This document shows positions 53,506-62,114 of a stretch of DNA of 64,000 nt, piece by piece. The DNA comes from SCTD01 sp036675425. Its GTDB lineage: Bacteria > Actinomycetota > Actinomycetes > Mycobacteriales > SCTD01. Numbering within the stretch: the first letter of the stretch is position 1; each line of letters starts with the position of its first letter. The translations under genes were made by a program, and so were the position numbers. Location: the NCBI GenBank assembly GCA_036675425.1, contig JAKFFB010000077.1, positions 1 to 64,000 of the forward strand, written 5' to 3'. The notes beneath the pieces were generated by a model. The model did no database searches, was not told the DNA's origin, and was given only the letters and a program-made list of their open reading frames with translations.

Positions 53506-53844
53506 TCAGCCGTTGAGGTGACCGACCGGGGCCACGGGCAAGCCGGTCCGCTCGCACACCCAGAACGGATCCGGCCCGAGGTCCGGCTCGACGAACAGCG
53601 CGTGCCGGCCGACCTCCTCGCAGGACGGCTCGCGGCAGACGGGCCACCGCGGGTCCACGCCGTGCACGGCCTCCTGCGCGTCCTGGGCGAGCAGTCCGAG
53701 CACGTGCTCCGCACCCTCCGGCCACTGCAGCACCCACCACCGCCGGTGGGCCGCGGCCTCGTCGAGCGCGGCGTCCCAGCGCGGGTCCGCCAGGTCGGCC
53801 GCGACCAGCGCGCGTGCGGCGGTGACCGCCGCGTCAGCAGCCAT
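53506..53844 (-). CDS. Small hypothetical protein (112 aa)
   Basis: A 112-residue soluble protein, Ala-rich at the N-terminus, with three cysteines in VCREPSCEEVG and WVCERTG that might hold a metal. The ATG at 53844 is used; it coincides with the end of the palindromic repeat at 53844-53907. It is convergent with the preceding membrane protein gene, 3 bases away. No domain is recognised. Confidence 0.6.
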   Translation of the reverse strand: MAADAAVTAARALVAADLADPRWDAALDEAAAHRRWWVLQWPEGAEHVLGLLAQDAQEAVHGVDPRWPVCREPSCEEVGRHALFVEPDLGPDPFWVCERTGLPVAPVGHLNG

Positions 53845-53907
53845 GATCAACGCCGCCCTTCCGCAGTGCCCGCCGCTGTCGATGGTGAGGAATCCCGGCG
53901 TTGATCA
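53844..53907. repeat. 64-base hairpin repeat (copy 3, diverged)
   Basis: The outer arms TGATCAACGCCG and CGGCGTTGATCA are perfect over 12 bases; TTCC/GGAA pair further in. It spans from the start of the small hypothetical gene to the stop of the lipoprotein hydrolase gene. Size and end sequence (TGATCxACG) match the copies at 36740 and 56586. Confidence 0.75.
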
Positions 53908-54861
53908 ACGGGGCACTCCGGGCACGGTGGCAGCGAACCACTCTGCCGCGCGCCGACCGGCGTCGAGGTCGGCCCACGGATGCCCCTGGCCCGCGACCAG
54001 CTGCAGCCGCACCTGCCCGCCGCCGCTGCAGCCGGCGAAGTCGGTCACCCCCGGCGCGGTCTCGACCGGTGCCGCGCAGCCCCCGGCGGCAGCGAGCCGG
54101 TCCGCGGAGCGGTGCACCGACGGCGGCGCGACGCCGAGGATCGCGACGACCTCCTCGCTCCCGTCGACGGGCACGGTGGTGTCGAGCGCGCCGTTGAGCG
54201 ACAGGAAGCGCGGGGTCTGCGGGAGCGTCGGGCAGTCGGCGACGAGCGTGCCCGAGACGGCCACGACCGACGTCGCCCCGAAGCCGGGGGTGCAGGCGAG
54301 CCGCCACGCCATGAACGCCCCGACGGAGTGGCCGAGCACCGCGGTGCGGTCCGCGTCGGCACCGGAGAGGCGTACGGCCTCGTCTCGCATCAGGGTCACC
54401 GCCGCCACGTCGTCGAGCTGCTGCTCGGCCGGCCGCCCGCAGCAGGAGCCGGCGTTCCAGCTCGCCGCGTCGTGACCGGCGACCAGCACCGTGAAACCGC
54501 GGTCGCGGAAGGCGTCGAGGCCGTAGCGGTCGTACTCCTCGCGCAGCAGGGTGTTGGCCGCCGGCAGCAGCACGAGCAGCGCGGGCGGCTGCCCGGAGAC
54601 GACCGTGCGGGCGGGGGCCAGCAGGAACGGCCGGTCGATGCCGCTGCTGCGCACGGCCAGCTGGGCCGCGCCCGTCCGGTCCGCACCCGGCAGGCGCACC
54701 GCGGGAGCGGCGACGAGCCCGACGGTCGGCGGCGTCGGGGACGCGACCGTCGGCGAGGCGACGGGCGCCACCGGGGAGGGTGCCGTCACGGGTGGCGCGC
54801 TGCCGCCGCACCCCGCGAGCACCACCGCGGCGACGAGGGCCGCCGGCCCCCTTCGCCGCAT
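53905..54861 (-). CDS. Lipoprotein alpha/beta hydrolase
   Basis: This 318-residue exported lipoprotein has a signal peptide and lipobox VVLAGC, a Pro/Thr/Val-rich linker (about 20-60) and an alpha/beta-hydrolase domain. The likely nucleophile elbow is GHSVGAFMAW, and an acid in NGALDTTVPVDGSEE and a late histidine in GQGHPWADL complete the triad. It resembles polyhydroxybutyrate depolymerase/feruloyl esterase-like hydrolases; the substrate is unknown. The ATG at 54861 is chosen with AGGAGG 9 bases upstream. The stop falls inside the palindromic repeat. Confidence 0.82.
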   Translation of the reverse strand: MRRRGPAALVAAVVLAGCGGSAPPVTAPSPVAPVASPTVASPTPPTVGLVAAPAVRLPGADRTGAAQLAVRSSGIDRPFLLAPARTVVSGQPPALLVLLPAANTLLREEYDRYGLDAFRDRGFTVLVAGHDAASWNAGSCCGRPAEQQLDDVAAVTLMRDEAVRLSGADADRTAVLGHSVGAFMAWRLACTPGFGATSVVAVSGTLVADCPTLPQTPRFLSLNGALDTTVPVDGSEEVVAILGVAPPSVHRSADRLAAAGGCAAPVETAPGVTDFAGCSGGGQVRLQLVAGQGHPWADLDAGRRAAEWFAATVPGVPR

Positions 54862-54866
54862 CCTGA

Positions 54867-56516
54867 TCACCCTCCTGACAGCACGTCGTCCGCGTCGACG
54901 ATGGTGTAGGCGTACCCCTGCTCGGCCAGGAAGCGCTGCCGGTGCGCGGCGTACTCCTGGTCCAGGGTGTCGCGGCTGATCACCGTGTAGAAGTGCGCGC
55001 TGCGCCCGTCCTCCTTCGGGCGGAGCACCCGGCCGAGCCGCTGCGCCTCCTCCTGCCGGGAGCCGAACGTGCCGCTGATCTGGATGGCGATGGTCGCCTC
55101 GGGCAGGTCGATGGAGAAGTTCGCGACCTTGCTGACCACCAACCCGGGGATCTCCTTGCGGCGGAACAGGTCGTAGAGCCGCTCGCGCTCGGCGTTCTTG
55201 GTCGACCCCTGGATGACCGGCATGTCCAGCGCCGCGCCGACCTCGTCGAGCTGGTCGAGGTAGGCGCCGATCACGAGCACCTGGTCGTCGTGCCGCTCGA
55301 CCAGCTTCTTGATGACGGCGATCTTCGTGTGCGCCGTGGAGGCGATCTTGTAGCGCTCCTCCGGCTCCGCGGTGGCGTACGTCAGCCGCTCCGCGTCGGT
55401 CATCGTCACCCGCACCTCGGTGCAGTCCGCGGGGGCGATCCAGCCCTGGCTCTCGATGTCCTTCCACGGCGCGTCGAAGCGCTTGGGGCCGATCAGGCTG
55501 AAGACGTCGCCCTCGCGGCCGTCCTCCCGGACGAGCGTCGCGGTCAGGCCCAGCCGCCGCCGGGACTGCAGGTCGGCGGTCATCCGGAAGACGGGAGCCG
55601 GCAGCAGGTGCACCTCGTCGTACACGACCAGTCCCCAGTCACGGGCGCCGAACAGCTCGAGGTGGGCGTACTCGCCCTTCCGCTTGGTCGTCATGATCTG
55701 GTAGGTCGCGATGGTGACCGGCTTGATCTCCTTCTTCTCGCCGGAGTACTCGCCGATCTCCTCCTCCGTCAGCGACGTCCGCTTGAGCAGCTCGGACTTC
55801 CACTGCCGGCCGCTGACGGTGTTGGTGACGAGGATGAGCGTGGTCGCACCTGCGCGGGCCATGGCGGCGGCGCCGACCAGCGTCTTGCCGGCGCCGCAGG
55901 GCAGCACGACCACGCCGGAGCCGCCGTGCCAGAAGCCGTCGACCGCGAGCGACTGGTAGTCGCGCAGCACCCAGCCGTCCTGGTTCAGCTCGATCGGGTG
56001 CGCCTCGCCGTCGACGTAGCCGGCCAGGTCCTCCGCCGGCCAGCCGACCTTGAGCAGCGCCTGCTTCAGCCGCCCGCGCTCGGACGGGAAGGCGATGACC
56101 GTCTCCGGGTCGAGGCGTACGCCCAGCATCGGCGACACCTTCTTGCTGCGGACGACCTCCTCGAGCACCGCGCGGTCGGTCGTACGGAGGACCAGTCCGT
56201 GGATCGGGTCCTGCTCGAGGCGGAGCCGGCCGTAGCGGTCCATCGTGTCCGCGACGTCGACCAGCAGCGCGTGCGGCACGGCGTAGCGGCTGAAGCGCAC
56301 CAGCGCGTCGACGACCTGCTCGGCGTCGTGGCCGGCGGCGCGGGCGTTCCACAGGCCGAGCGGGGTGAGCCGGTAGGTGTGCACGTGCTCGGGGGAGCGC
56401 TCGAGCTCGGCGAACGGCGCGATCGCCATCCGGCACTCGGCCGCCAGCGGGTGGTCGACCTCGAGCAGGAGGGTCTTGTCGGACTGGACGATGAGCGGGC
56501 CGTCGGGAGGGTTCAC
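54867..56516 (-). CDS. XPB-type DNA helicase
   Basis: This 549-residue SF2 helicase of the bacterial XPB family is linked to DNA repair and transcription-associated unwinding. Motifs are Walker A LPCGAGKTLVG, DEVH box VVYDEVHLLP, LGLTATLVREDG (RED motif) and motif VI QEEAQRLGRVLRPK. The N-terminal damage-recognition-like region is present (about 1-180). The second of two adjacent GTG codons, at 56516, starts the family-typical NPPDGPLIVQSDKTLLLEVDH. The length agrees with mycobacterial XPB. The partner helicase-associated gene lies upstream on the same strand. Confidence 0.95.
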   Translation of the reverse strand: MNPPDGPLIVQSDKTLLLEVDHPLAAECRMAIAPFAELERSPEHVHTYRLTPLGLWNARAAGHDAEQVVDALVRFSRYAVPHALLVDVADTMDRYGRLRLEQDPIHGLVLRTTDRAVLEEVVRSKKVSPMLGVRLDPETVIAFPSERGRLKQALLKVGWPAEDLAGYVDGEAHPIELNQDGWVLRDYQSLAVDGFWHGGSGVVVLPCGAGKTLVGAAAMARAGATTLILVTNTVSGRQWKSELLKRTSLTEEEIGEYSGEKKEIKPVTIATYQIMTTKRKGEYAHLELFGARDWGLVVYDEVHLLPAPVFRMTADLQSRRRLGLTATLVREDGREGDVFSLIGPKRFDAPWKDIESQGWIAPADCTEVRVTMTDAERLTYATAEPEERYKIASTAHTKIAVIKKLVERHDDQVLVIGAYLDQLDEVGAALDMPVIQGSTKNAERERLYDLFRRKEIPGLVVSKVANFSIDLPEATIAIQISGTFGSRQEEAQRLGRVLRPKEDGRSAHFYTVISRDTLDQEYAAHRQRFLAEQGYAYTIVDADDVLSGG

Positions 56517-56585
56517 CACAGGAGTCTCCAACGCCCGGCGCGCCCGGTCTGATCCCCGACGGCGCGCTCGGTCCCGCCACTCTTG

Positions 56586-56650
56586 GTGATCCACGTGAGG
56601 TCGTGGGTGGAATCCCGGCGCGGATCCACCCACAACCTCACGTGGATCAC
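56586..56650. repeat. 65-base hairpin repeat (copy 2)
   Basis: This is an almost perfect hairpin. The 25-base arms begin GTGATCCACGTGAGGT and end ACCTCACGTGGATCAC, with one mismatch and a 15-base loop. It lies between the helicase-associated gene (stop 56665) and the XPB gene (start 56516), both minus strand, so it may attenuate or separate them. Confidence 0.88.
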
Positions 56651-56664
56651 CGGAAGGGGGAGGG

Positions 56665-59004
56665 TCACGCGGAGTCCGGCGCCTCGACGTCGGCGACGCC
56701 GGTGATGCGGTGCAGGGCGAAGGTGCGGTCCTCGGCGCGGAGGTGGTCCCAGGCGGTGACGAAGCCCCCCTCGACCCCGCGCGGCTCGACGACCCGGGAC
56801 GTCGCCCGGCCCTGGGCGTCGACGTAGCCGAGCCACACCTGGCGCCGTTCCCGCGCCGCGGACTGCAGGAAGGCGAGGGTGTCCGCAGTGGTCGACCGGG
56901 TGGTGGTGACCGGTGCCCGGCGTGCGGCCCGCGCCGCGAGATCGCCTGCGCGCAGGGCGGTCACGGACAGCGCGGCCTGCTCGGGCGCGAGAGCGGTCTC
57001 GGTGTGCCGGTGCGGTCGCTGACGCGGCGAGGTGCGCCGCGCCTCGGGTCGCGCGAGCAGCAGGGCGCCGTCGGGCGCCTCCGCCGCGGGCGCGTAGCCG
57101 GCGGCCCGGAGCAGCTCCAGCACCCGGTCGAGGGGCGCGCTGCTGACCAGCACCGTGGGGGCGAGCCGGCGCAGCCGCAGCGGCTCGGCCCGCTTCGCGG
57201 CCAGCACCTCGGACAGCAGCGTCTCGTCGTCGCAGCGGACGTAGCTCCCGGCCATGCCGACCCGCATCCGGCCGTGCCGCCGCGCGACGTCGTCGACCAG
57301 GTAGGTCAGCGCCTGCGGGACCGGGGTGCGCGAGCGGGTCCGGAACAGCTCGTGCAGGTCGCTGGCGCTGCGGCCCGCGTCGAGAGCGCGGCGTACGGAC
57401 GTCTCGCTCACCCGGTAGACCGTCGCCCCGCCGGTGGACTCGACGTCGGCGGTCAGCGCCAGGTCCCGTGCCAGCTCGCGCTCGAGCGGCCCGGGGGCGA
57501 TGACGGTGAGGTCGGGCTGCACCAGCACGTGGTCGAGCGGAGCGGGCAGCCGGTCGCCGAGCAGCCTCGCCGCCTCGCGCTCGTCGCCGGCGAGCAGGGC
57601 GCGCGCGGCCGCGGACAGCCCACCCCGACCGGTCAGCCCGAGCTGCTCGGCCTCCGACAGCGACCAGCGGTGCACGGCGTCGCGCAGCCGCCCGCCGCGA
57701 CGAGGCGCGGACCAGACGAGCCGGGCCGAGACGCTCTCCGGCGTCGCCGCCGTGCCGGGTGGCGTCGTGGTCAGCAGCTGCAGCACCCGCCGGCGCTCCG
57801 CGGGCGCGCCCGACCGCTCGAGGTCCGGTCCCAGCGGGGCGATCACCTTGTCGCGGTCGCCGCGCTCCCCGGCCAGGGCCGGCAGCCGGGTCAGGTCCAG
57901 CCAGGCGGTGACGAGGGCGATCCAGCGCAGCTCGGGAGGGAGCGCGAGCCAGCTGTCGTAGGCGGTGGTCGGCACCCACTCCGGGTCCACGCCCGGTGTC
58001 TGGTCGAGCAGCCCGGCGCCGGCCAGCACCTCGACCAGGAGCGCCACGGCAGGCTCGGGCAGGTCCACGTCCTTGGCCGTGCGCTTGAGCTCGCGCACCC
58101 CGACGCCGCCGGCGCGGAGCACCGACGGCGGCGACTCGGCCCAGAGCTCGAGCAGCGCCTCGGCCTTGGTCACCACCTCCGCGGCGCGGTGCGCTGCGGT
58201 GTCGTCGACCCCCGCGACCTTGGCGGTCTCCAGCGACGGCGGCACCGGGTCGAGCGCGCCCAGCGCCCGCTCCCCGCGGACGACGAGGCCGACCTCGCGG
58301 GGCAGCTCGACGGTGGAGTCGTCGATGGCGACGAGCAGCCCGTGCGCCAGCAGCCAGCGGACGGGGGAGTCGGCGCTGGACGCGGGCTTGCGGGCGTCCT
58401 TCACCTGGCCGAGCGGCGATCCGGCGGCGAGGGTCTCCAGCACCCGGCGCGCGTCGTCGCCGGCGGAGGAGACGAGGGCGGCCACCCGGGCCGGGTCGGC
58501 GAACAGCTCGACCACCCCTCCGACGCCGTCCACCCCGAGGGTCGCGGCGACGGGCGCGACGTCCTTGACGCGCTGCATCGACAGCAGGGTGCGCACCGGC
58601 CGGCCGAGCCCCGCCGCGGCCGGTGCCACGACGTCGCGGACCGGACCGACGACGTGCAGCGCGGTCGGCGGCCCCCAGACCAGCGCGAGGTCCTCGAGCC
58701 GCCGGACGCCGTCGGCAACCTGATCGGCCGTGGCGGAGGTGCCGACCAGTCCCTGCAGCGCGTCCAGCGTGGTGGACGTCGACTCCGACGACGCCAGCAC
58801 CAGCCCGTCGAGCAGCGCGAGCGTGAACGCGTCGAGCGACTCCAGCGCCCGCAGCACCGAGAGCCGCACCGCCGCCCGGGCGGCGAGCACGCCCACGTCG
58901 GGCGGCACCGGGACCGCGAGATCGGGCCGCGCGACGAGCAGGTCGGCCAGCCGCCCGTCGGGCCAGCCGCGCAGCCAGTCGGCCAGGCTGCGGGCGGAGT
59001 CCAT
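56665..59004 (-). CDS. Helicase-associated domain protein (XPB partner) with WYL-like C-terminus
   Basis: This 779-residue actinobacterial protein is regularly encoded beside XPB. Most of it is helical and Ala/Leu-rich. A helicase-C3/XPB-associated domain lies at about 490-640 (PAPLDHVLVQPDLTVIAPGPLERELARDL, YRVSETSVRRALDAGRSASDL). The last 80 residues resemble a WYL domain (VWLGYVDAQGRATSRVVEPRGVEGGFVTAWDHL). No helicase ATPase motifs are seen, so it is probably an accessory factor. The ATG at 59004 begins MDSARSLADWLRGWPD; the long upstream extension would overlap other genes. Confidence 0.88.
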   Translation of the reverse strand: MDSARSLADWLRGWPDGRLADLLVARPDLAVPVPPDVGVLAARAAVRLSVLRALESLDAFTLALLDGLVLASSESTSTTLDALQGLVGTSATADQVADGVRRLEDLALVWGPPTALHVVGPVRDVVAPAAAGLGRPVRTLLSMQRVKDVAPVAATLGVDGVGGVVELFADPARVAALVSSAGDDARRVLETLAAGSPLGQVKDARKPASSADSPVRWLLAHGLLVAIDDSTVELPREVGLVVRGERALGALDPVPPSLETAKVAGVDDTAAHRAAEVVTKAEALLELWAESPPSVLRAGGVGVRELKRTAKDVDLPEPAVALLVEVLAGAGLLDQTPGVDPEWVPTTAYDSWLALPPELRWIALVTAWLDLTRLPALAGERGDRDKVIAPLGPDLERSGAPAERRRVLQLLTTTPPGTAATPESVSARLVWSAPRRGGRLRDAVHRWSLSEAEQLGLTGRGGLSAAARALLAGDEREAARLLGDRLPAPLDHVLVQPDLTVIAPGPLERELARDLALTADVESTGGATVYRVSETSVRRALDAGRSASDLHELFRTRSRTPVPQALTYLVDDVARRHGRMRVGMAGSYVRCDDETLLSEVLAAKRAEPLRLRRLAPTVLVSSAPLDRVLELLRAAGYAPAAEAPDGALLLARPEARRTSPRQRPHRHTETALAPEQAALSVTALRAGDLAARAARRAPVTTTRSTTADTLAFLQSAARERRQVWLGYVDAQGRATSRVVEPRGVEGGFVTAWDHLRAEDRTFALHRITGVADVEAPDSA

Positions 59005-59058
59005 CCGGCCCACGCTAGTCGCCGGTGTGCGGCCGGGCAGGCCGGGAACGAGTGCCCC

Positions 59059-59277
59059 ATGACGAACCCGAACGAGGACCTGGTCACCACCGAGGGCGTC
59101 GACGAGGGGTCGGCCGCCTCCACGGCGGAGAGCCCGGACTCGGGCGGCGGCCCGGCCGCGCGGGGGCTGCCGGACGGGCCCGAGGCCGAGCGCGCCGCCC
59201 CGCCGGTCGACACCGACACCGAGGACACGGAGGCGGCCCGCGGTCCCGGTCAGCAGCTGGAGGCCGGCGAGGGCTGA
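59059..59277 (+). CDS. Small acidic disordered protein (72 aa)
   Basis: A 72-residue protein rich in Glu, Asp, Ala, Gly and Pro with no hydrophobic core, so intrinsically disordered. It starts at ATG 59059, divergent from the helicase-associated gene, and ends 18 bases before larE. The frame has normal high-GC codon use, but function is unknown. Confidence 0.55.
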   Translation: MTNPNEDLVTTEGVDEGSAASTAESPDSGGGPAARGLPDGPEAERAAPPVDTDTEDTEAARGPGQQLEAGEG

Positions 59278-59295
59278 CCGGCCTACGCTCCGGTC

Positions 59296-60096
59296 ATGCC
59301 CGACGACCTCGACGCCCGTCTGGAGGTCCTCGAGGCCGCGCTCCGGCAGGTCGACGGCCTGCTCGTCGCGTTCTCCGGCGGCGCGGACTCCGCGTTCCTG
59401 CTCGCCGCCGCCGCGCGTGCGCTCGGTCCGGACCGCGTCGTCGCCGCCACCGCAGTGAGCCCGTCGCTGGCGGCCGCCGAGCTGCCGGCAGCGGTGGCGT
59501 ACGCCGCCTCGCTCGGCGTGCGGCACGTGACGCCGGCGACCGACGAGCTGTCCCGCGAGGGCTACGTCGCCAACGGCCGTGACCGCTGCTTCCACTGCAA
59601 GGCCACGCTGCTCGACACCCTCCGCCCGCTGGCGGCCGAGCTGGGGCTCGCCGCGGTCGCCACCGGCACCAACGCCGACGACGCCGTCGCCGGCTTCCGT
59701 CCCGGCATCCGCGCCGCCGCCGAGCGCGGCGCCCTGACGCCGCTGCTCGACGCGGGGCTCACGAAGGAGCAGGTGCGCGAGGCGTCCCGGCGCTGGGGCC
59801 TCCCGACGGCGGACAAGCCGGCGCTCGCCTGCCTCGCCAGTCGCATCGCCTACGGCCTGCAGGTCACCCCGGCCGGGCTCGCTCGCGTCGACCGGGCGGA
59901 GTCGGCGCTGCGGGCCCACCTCGTCGACGTGGTCGACCTGCGCGTCCGCGACCTCGGCGACGGCGTGGCCCGGGTCGAGCTCGACCCGGCGGCGCTCGCC
60001 CGGTGCGACGACGCGGCGCTGGAGGTGGTCCGGGCGGCGGGCTTCGCGCACGTCACCGCCCAGGAGTTCCGCAGCGGGTCGATGAACCTGGTCTAG
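59296..60096 (+). CDS. larE: LarE-like ATP-dependent sacrificial sulfur transferase
   Basis: This 266-residue PP-loop ATPase of the LarE family activates its substrate by adenylation and donates sulfur during nickel-pincer cofactor synthesis. The PP-loop SGGADS is at 27-32. Cysteines occur at C98/C101 (RCFHCK) and C179 in PALACLASR, the position of the sacrificial Cys in characterised LarE; such a three-Cys set can bind an Fe-S cluster in other homologues. No larA, larB or larC is in the window. The stop overlaps the convergent small gene within one CTAG. Confidence 0.85.
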   Translation: MPDDLDARLEVLEAALRQVDGLLVAFSGGADSAFLLAAAARALGPDRVVAATAVSPSLAAAELPAAVAYAASLGVRHVTPATDELSREGYVANGRDRCFHCKATLLDTLRPLAAELGLAAVATGTNADDAVAGFRPGIRAAAERGALTPLLDAGLTKEQVREASRRWGLPTADKPALACLASRIAYGLQVTPAGLARVDRAESALRAHLVDVVDLRVRDLGDGVARVELDPAALARCDDAALEVVRAAGFAHVTAQEFRSGSMNLV

Positions 60097-60320
60097 GGGC
60101 GCCGGCGACGGGCGCCGCGCAGCAGCCCGAGCAGCGACAGTCCGAGGCCGACCGGCAGCAGCGACGCCAGCAGCGTCGTCCACAGCGGCGCGTCGTCGCG
60201 GCCGAGCAGGAACGGCACGACGACCAGCAGCACCCCGACGATCCCGATCGCGAAGAGCAGCGCTCCCGCGACGACCAGCCGGGCGCCCGGTTCCGCGCCG
60301 CCCGCGTGCCGAGCCGTCAT
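60093..60320 (-). CDS. Small membrane protein (75 aa)
   Basis: A 75-residue protein with two transmembrane helices (LVVAGALLFAIGIVGVLLVVVPFLL and LWTTLLASLLPVGLGLSLLGLL) and a basic end (RGARRRRP). The ATG at 60320 overlaps the esterase stop by 4 bases (ATGA), so it is translationally coupled to the esterase. No family is recognised. Confidence 0.7.
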   Translation of the reverse strand: MTARHAGGAEPGARLVVAGALLFAIGIVGVLLVVVPFLLGRDDAPLWTTLLASLLPVGLGLSLLGLLRGARRRRP

Positions 60321-61606
60321 CGGACGACCACGGCCCGCGGCGATGTCGCCGCCTCCGCACCGCCGCCGCGCCACACCGCGCGCCAGACCGTCGTGCCGCG
60401 GGTGAGCGGGGTCCAGGTGAGGTCGAAGTAGGTGTCGTACAGGCCCTTTCGCAGCGGAGCGAGCCGCGCCGTCCGCCAGCTGCCGTCGGGCTGCCGCACC
60501 TGCAGGGAGACGCTGCTGCCCGCCTGCCGAGGGCGTACGACGCCCTTCAGCCGGACGGCGCTGCCCACCCGCGTCTCGAGCCGGGAGGGCAGGTCGAGGG
60601 TCACCCGGACCGAGGGCCGCGGGTACTCCGGCGCGGTCTCCGGGGTGAGCGTCGCCGCGAGGAAGTGCAGGCTGCGCGGCCAGGCGAGGTCCTGGTAGCC
60701 GCGGGCGTGCAGCGCCCCCGGCAGCACGTGCACGCGGCTCGGCACCCGGTTGCGGTGCAGCGCGGCGTCCATGACCCAGGCCTGCCGCGGGTCGATCTGC
60801 TCGCCCTCGCTGGACAGGGCCAGGGTCGCGGCGTGGCCGGGCGTCACGGCCGCCGCGGGAGAGGCCAGGGAGTACTCGTCGGGGCAGCGCGCCGGCGTGC
60901 ACGCCATCAGGTCGTCGACGACCTTCGCCGCGAGCCCGCGGTAGGTGCAGCCGGCGCTGCCCGGGGCGCATCCGCCGCTGCTGGGCTGCGCGGTCACCGC
61001 GGCGAGGTCGTTGACGCCGGACCAGGTGACGACGGAGCGGAGCGGCTCCCGGCCGGGCGCGGGCTGGCCGAGCAGCGCGGCCAGGTGGCCTCCCGCCGAG
61101 TCGCCGATCGCGCCGATGCGCTGGGCGTCCACGCCGAGCTCGGCCGACCGCTGCCGCAGCAGCGCGAGCGCGGCCTCGGCGTCACGCAGCTGCGCCGGCC
61201 AGGTCGCGCCTGGGGCCAGCCGGTAGTTGAGCGACACGGCCGTCCAGCCGCGGGTCTGCACGAGCTCGACGGCCTCGTCGGCCCACTCCGTGCTGTCGCC
61301 GATCTGCCAGCCGCCGCCGTGGATGAGCAGCACCGTCGGGCGGGGGACCAGCGGCGCCACGTCCGGGGTGAAGACGTCCAGCGACTGCTCCAGCCCGTCG
61401 GGTCCGAAGGCGAGCGTGCGGCGGACGACGCCGTCGGCCACGAGGAACGGCTGCTCGAGCGGCGGCAGCAGGCCGGGGGTGCGCTCGGGCGCGGGCTGCA
61501 GCTGCTCGACGACGGGGGAGGCCCCGGTCGGGACCAGGCCGGTGACGAGGAAGGCGACGGTCAGGGCGGCGGTCAGGACGGCGCGCCGCCAGGGACCGAC
61601 CCGCAC
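60317..61606 (-). CDS. Secreted alpha/beta-hydrolase esterase
   Basis: This 429-residue exported esterase has a signal sequence (WRRAVLTAALTVAFLVTGLVPTGA). The hydrolase domain (about 65-320) has the oxyanion motif LLIHGGGWQIGD, the nucleophile elbow IGDSAGGHLAA and a late His in PGALHARGYQDL, placing it in the hormone-sensitive-lipase-like/BD-FAE group. Cys pairs (GGCAPGSAGC, ACTPARC) may form disulfides. A C-terminal beta-sandwich (about 335-429) may be a carbohydrate-binding or adhesion module. Two adjacent GTG codons (61609, 61606) follow GAGGAGG; the second has the better spacing. Confidence 0.87.
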   Translation of the reverse strand: MRVGPWRRAVLTAALTVAFLVTGLVPTGASPVVEQLQPAPERTPGLLPPLEQPFLVADGVVRRTLAFGPDGLEQSLDVFTPDVAPLVPRPTVLLIHGGGWQIGDSTEWADEAVELVQTRGWTAVSLNYRLAPGATWPAQLRDAEAALALLRQRSAELGVDAQRIGAIGDSAGGHLAALLGQPAPGREPLRSVVTWSGVNDLAAVTAQPSSGGCAPGSAGCTYRGLAAKVVDDLMACTPARCPDEYSLASPAAAVTPGHAATLALSSEGEQIDPRQAWVMDAALHRNRVPSRVHVLPGALHARGYQDLAWPRSLHFLAATLTPETAPEYPRPSVRVTLDLPSRLETRVGSAVRLKGVVRPRQAGSSVSLQVRQPDGSWRTARLAPLRKGLYDTYFDLTWTPLTRGTTVWRAVWRGGGAEAATSPRAVVVR

Positions 61607-61727
61607 CACTCGACCTCCTCGTACGCCTTGCCCGAGTTCGTGCAGCAAGCGTAGGTGCGCGGGAACCGGCTTGCCCGGCACGTAGCCTGGGAGACGTCCC
61701 ACACCCCTGCGATGCGACGAGGTCGGC

Positions 61728-62111
61728 GTGCCTACCGGCAAGGTGAAGTTCTACGACAAGGACAAGGGCTTCGGCTTCGTGTCCCGTGACGACGGCGGCG
61801 ACGTCTTCGTGCCGAAGTCCGCGCTGCCCGTGGGCGTCGAGGAGCTCAAGGCCGGCGCGCGCGTGGAGTTCGGCGTCGCGGCGGGCAAGCGCGGCGAGCA
61901 GGCGCTGTCGCTGACGGTGCTCGACGCGCCGCCCACGATGGCCGGCGCGCGCCGCTCGGCCGACGAGCTGCAGGGCATGGTCGAGGACCTCATCAAGCTG
62001 CTCGAGGCCAAGGTGCAGCCGTCGCTGCGCCGCGGCAAGCACCCCGACCGGGAGAGCGGCCGCCGGGTCGCGCAGATCATGCGCGCCGTCGCGACCGAGC
62101 TCGAGGGCTGA
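61728..62111 (+). CDS. Cold-shock domain protein with C-terminal extension
   Basis: A 127-residue nucleic-acid chaperone. The cold-shock domain (about 1-66) has RNP1 KGFGFVSRD and RNP2 DVFVPKS. About 60 further residues form a predicted helical tail (ADELQGMVEDLIKLLEAKV... GRRVAQIMRAVATEL), so it is longer than the 67-residue CspA type but like the longer actinobacterial Csp proteins. The GTG start at 61728 is divergent from the esterase. Confidence 0.93.
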   Translation: MPTGKVKFYDKDKGFGFVSRDDGGDVFVPKSALPVGVEELKAGARVEFGVAAGKRGEQALSLTVLDAPPTMAGARRSADELQGMVEDLIKLLEAKVQPSLRRGKHPDRESGRRVAQIMRAVATELEG

Positions 62112-62114
62112 TCC

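Noticed and set aside
56665..60360. A 1231-codon minus frame suggesting an extended helicase-associated protein
   Set aside because: The part above 59004 is antisense to larE and the small acidic gene and is low-complexity.
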